From contig MPNW01000168.1 in NCBI GenBank assembly GCA_011800805.1, positions 184,447 to 248,446 on the forward strand: 64,000 nucleotides of DNA, written 5' to 3'. The stretch is from Hirudo medicinalis. Lineage: Eukaryota; Annelida; Clitellata; Hirudinida; Hirudinidae. Positions within the stretch are counted from its first letter, which is position 1. Each line of letters begins with the position of its first letter. The position numbers and the translations under genes were made by a program. Below are positions 60,555 through 64,000 of this stretch, piece by piece. Below the pieces are notes generated by a model, which saw only the letters and a program-made list of their open reading frames with translations, ran no database searches and was not told the origin of the DNA.

Positions 60555-63500
60555 AGCAGCTTATCGCTACCGTGATACAAAACGACTGTGGACCTCTCAC
60601 AACAAATAGTAGAAATGGCATTGAAGTTCTTACTTTTTTTCTTAAAAGTTCAATTAAAAGAGTTTTGTTTTTTAATTAAATAGGTAATGTGAATATCTTT
60701 AATAAAACATTAAAAAACAATTATTTTAATTCTTTCAATTTTTTTTTTATGCGCACTTTTTTTTTAGTCTCTAGCTAGACTTCAAAGATTTTAGTGGTTC
60801 GTAAGAGAAACTTCGTATGATACAGAATCATTTCATTATTTTCACCTAATATCCTTCAGATTGATCTTAAATGCTACCACTTAGATACCCCTTTTAATAA
60901 GTTTGGTAATAAGTTTCTTTTTTTTTTAAGTTGGATCGTTAAAAAGTTTAAGATATTTAACCTTTAATCAGAACCATTCCATTACGTTTCAACATTGCTT
61001 TTAAAGCCACAGGTAATTCGATAAATAGGAGAGGTTCAAAAGTAGTCCTATATAGGGCTGTACAAAGGAGGTTTAAACCTTTGTAAATTTACAAAGGTAA
61101 TTTCAGTTGTTTTTTGGAGGTGTTAAACTCGTTAAGTAAGTTTGCAAAATATCGTTCGGGCTTATTTTCTGTATGAGTTAAGTGCAATTAATTTAAATTT
61201 AAGTTTAATGCATTTAGTTGTACTCGCAAAAAACTGTTGAGGCTATTTGAACCATTGAGGCATTAATAGCTTCGGTTTTAAGTTCTGCATTGTGTTGAAC
61301 TGCTCCATCGAAGACACATTTTGCCAGCTATTTTATGAGTCCGACTGAGTTCGAGCTAAATTTTACTCATACCAAGAGCAACGTGTGAAGGGGGATATTG
61401 AAGGCTGGTATTCGTTAGTTCAATGTGATTCAAAAGTACTCCATCATAATCGCACTCAAAAAACGTCTCTGATATTCGTTACATCTCGGGAGAATCCACT
61501 TTCTTGAAAGTTTGACTAACTTCTTCCAAGATTTTATGTCGCAATTCTGAAGTGATGACATAATATAGATTTATAGATAGGCGTTGCATTTTTTAAATTA
61601 CGAATGCTTAAGACTCCTATGTTAGGAGTAAAAACTCAGCAAAGGACTAAGGGTTTTAAGAATGTGTCATTATAACCAGTTTAAAGAAAAGCAAGGAGCT
61701 GATTAATGTAAGTTATTTGAATTATGAAACTCAAATTTCACTTAAAGACTAATAAACACTAATTATTAATCTACTTAGTTAATTATATCTGATATATTTA
61801 CGGCAGTGCTTACGAATATCAAAAAAGTGAAATAAAAAAAAACAAAATGACTATTGTTAAGAATAATTAGTAAATATAAATATAAATGAAATATTTTTAA
61901 ATCGACTTGTTTGTTATTAAAATAAAAATCAGATGATATTAGAAAACAATTGTGTGAATATATAAGTAATTTTACATGCAAAAAAAAAAGAAAAAATGCA
62001 ACATTAACATGAGAAGAATAACAAAAAGTTGACTGACTTTTCAAACAGACGCTGATCATTCGACGATTTAAAAAAAGATTCAAAAGACTTGAAGAATATT
62101 TTTATAAAAAAAATTCTTTCAAATGTCAACAACAAAACTAAATCACGGATGCAAGAGAAACATGACTTTCTTACGTCAATCTTAACTTATCTTACAAAAC
62201 TTAACTTGTCTTTGGGCCTTACCTTGTCTTTGGTCATCCATTGCCATCAAAACAACAAGATTTTTATCGTGTGCGATGGTGTGGCCACGAATTTCAAAGT
62301 TAAGAACCTCTTTTCGGGATTGAGAAGTTCAGAAGAACCAAGCAAGACAGCTGTCACGCATACGGGGAACCCAATTATTGTACTGTCAATCCCCTCTGGG
62401 ACTAAAAATAGAAGTCAGTTGAAACACGTTCAAGACAAATGTTTATACAGGCACACCTCCCTTAATTGGACTGATTGTTTATGATGGAAGTTCCCATCGG
62501 AAGGAAGCACGCCTAATAAAATATCGGACTATCTGGTCAAACTTCAGTGCTTCTATTTGTTACACTCCACGATCGCATTGGAAGCGTTTATTTATTTTTG
62601 CCGCCAAAAGGTCGATAAGAGACTAAAACGCCTGCGGCTAAGTAGCAGGAGTGTGAGGTTGCACAACGTGTGGACGACCTGCTGAGTAAACAAGGAATGC
62701 AGTTGATTCCAATCACTTCCATGGAAGGATGGACTCCACGAACAGATGCTTCACAGCGACGGAGAGAATTATTTTCCGAACATTAAACAAAATATTATTT
62801 AACAATTTCACGCACTTTGATAAATTTAAGTGGCTTATTTGCGTTCAATTAATTAAAAGAAATGTTGGTTTCAATTCAACCAACCATGCAATCATTCATT
62901 TCATGCCCTTCCACCTTGTTTATACATTCTAATATGTCTCATACCATACTCTTTTCTCTACAGATTGCGAATATTCTTGTGAAATTGTGATGGTGTTATG
63001 ATAATGATAGTAGCAGAGAACTTAGGACTTGAAAGATGCATTAATAGATCTTAAATCACGTTTGTAAGTTTATTTAAAATTTATTCAAACCACACTGGTT
63101 GAAGGAACAAAAATGCATAAAGTAGGATGCAAGAGGCTTCGTCGAGCGAAAATGACAGGCGGGAAATTGTTGGTGACAACGGTGACACCAGTCTTATTTA
63201 ATACGTCCAGACGCACAACATGTGAACCCGGGAGACAGTGAGACATGAGTGATGATCTTGGCACAAGCCCCTGGAACTGACCACGGACGAAGGTCAAAGC
63301 GAGGATGCGACGTCACCGATGTGTCACGTGGAGAGGTGAGCAGGGATCAAGTGCATCCCTAATTTCAAGTCCTATCCATCCACACGATGATGATGATGAT
63401 GGATGATATTTGTAAGTTTACACTTCAATTGTTAACGCTGATGACGATGACGACGCCTACTATGATGACGACGACGACGACGATGGTGACGATGATGCTG

Positions 63501-63803
63501 CTGCTGCTGATGATGATGACGATGATGATGATGATGATGATGATGATGACTGTATGGACGATTTCGATAAATGACTATCGAGCAGGGAGATAACGGCAGC
63601 GATGATTATCACATTAAATGAAGAATTGCTTCCTAATCAAAACAATCTCCCGGAGTTGGAATGAAACATTTTCCAGAGAAGGAATCATCCAGGAAGGGAG
63701 TGGAACAGGTTGTTTTTTAATTAGAGACACTCGCTCCATCTCGAATTGAGACGCTCTTAAACAGACTTGTAAACTTCACTGCCTCCTCGGCCGAACAACT
63801 TAC
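60555..63803. other. Intergenic region right of atlastin
   Basis: About 3.2 kb that should contain the atlastin promoter. It is AT-rich from 60650 to 62500, then progressively more GC-rich. Open frames at 62089-62484 (+) and 63085-63297 (-) have no recognisable domain; the second could be a 3' exon of the minus-strand gene suspected at 63804-64000, but no evidence joins them. A GAT/GAC microsatellite lies at 63386-63552. Confidence 0.5.
63386..63552. repeat. (GAT/GAC)n microsatellite
   Basis: Two blocks of GAT and GAC triplets (63386-63405 and 63438-63550, with a short GCT run near 63497) separated by about 35 bases of ordinary sequence. Open frames through it give Met or Asp runs and are not evidence of coding. 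Confidence 0.9.
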
Positions 63804-64000
63804 CGCTTTCATGTGAGAATTGTGGCCAATTATTATTGGACCCGATGATCTCGAATCTGATACTTTTTACGAATTGCTTCTCCCCGGTGTCGTCATGTGA
63901 CTGCCTTCTAAATGCATTCTTCCAGCTGGAAATAAATGTTCCGGTGCATCCTTTGCTAACTTTTCTGGAAAGCACCTGGAACTTGATGCGGATGTTAGTC
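63804..64000 (-). CDS. Partial exon of an unidentified gene at the right edge
   Basis: On the minus strand a 197-base open stretch entering from beyond the window (TNIRIKFQVLSRKVSKGC ... NNNWPQFSHES) ends at a strong donor, GCG followed by GTAAGT, at 63803. The composition is balanced and less AT-rich than the neighbouring non-coding DNA. I do not recognise the peptide. No downstream exon could be joined with confidence, so it may also be a chance open frame. Confidence 0.4.

Noticed and set aside
62089..62484. A 131-codon plus-strand frame as a gene
   Set aside because: Low-complexity, Lys and Asn-rich start, no domain, no flanking splice signals that extend it; not enough to call a gene.
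63387..63593. Methionine-run open frame
   Set aside because: It is a translation of the GAT/GAC microsatellite.

Overview
This is a eukaryotic nuclear window from an intron-rich, AT-rich invertebrate animal. Evidence: GT-AG introns throughout, metazoan gene content (CBP/p300, ZMYND11, tetraspanin, atlastin, heparan sulfamidase, PP5, APC2), and dispersed tRNA-derived SINEs, hAT-type DNA transposon remains and a CR1-like LINE fragment. The phylum cannot be fixed from sequence alone. Density is about one gene per 7 kb. Several start codons sit directly behind a splice-acceptor-like site, a pattern seen in lineages with spliced-leader trans-splicing, such as tunicates; this is inference only.

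Layout, left to right. 1-816: a SINE and mostly non-coding DNA. 817-3120 (-): intronless ANAPC2, a cullin-like subunit of the anaphase-promoting complex. 4081-6905 (+): a leucine-rich-repeat/Ig transmembrane receptor with an unusual 22-residue repeat in its cytoplasmic tail. 9157-14843 (+): ZMYND11/BS69 in 13 exons (PHD, bromodomain, PWWP, MYND). 16873-21081 (+): a tetraspanin in 8 exons, with a decayed hAT element in its last intron. 21082-23588: repeats, including a terminal-inverted-repeat pair and a SINE. 23589-32935 (+): CBP/p300 acetyltransferase with every diagnostic domain (TAZ1, KIX, bromodomain, RING/PHD, HAT, ZZ, TAZ2, NCBD). 32936-36254: non-coding, with a GC-rich, inverted-repeat-containing island. 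36255-47560 (+): a large multi-exon gene for a multi-pass membrane protein that I cannot name; about 1.2 kb in its middle is unresolved and it could be two genes. 48281-51869 (-): SGSH, lysosomal heparan N-sulfatase, 8 exons. 53883-56767 (+): PPP5C, 13 exons, with one probable U12-type intron. 57617-60554 (-): atlastin, 12 exons. 60555-64000: non-coding with a GAT/GAC microsatellite and a probable partial exon at the right edge.

The genes do not form a pathway. ZMYND11 and CBP are both chromatin regulators and lie on the same strand about 9 kb apart with one gene between them. Exon boundaries were derived by hand from splice signals, reading-frame continuity and recalled family sequence patterns. 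For ANAPC2, ZMYND11, tetraspanin, SGSH, PPP5C and atlastin the exons join in frame to a full-length protein. No alignment or database search was run.
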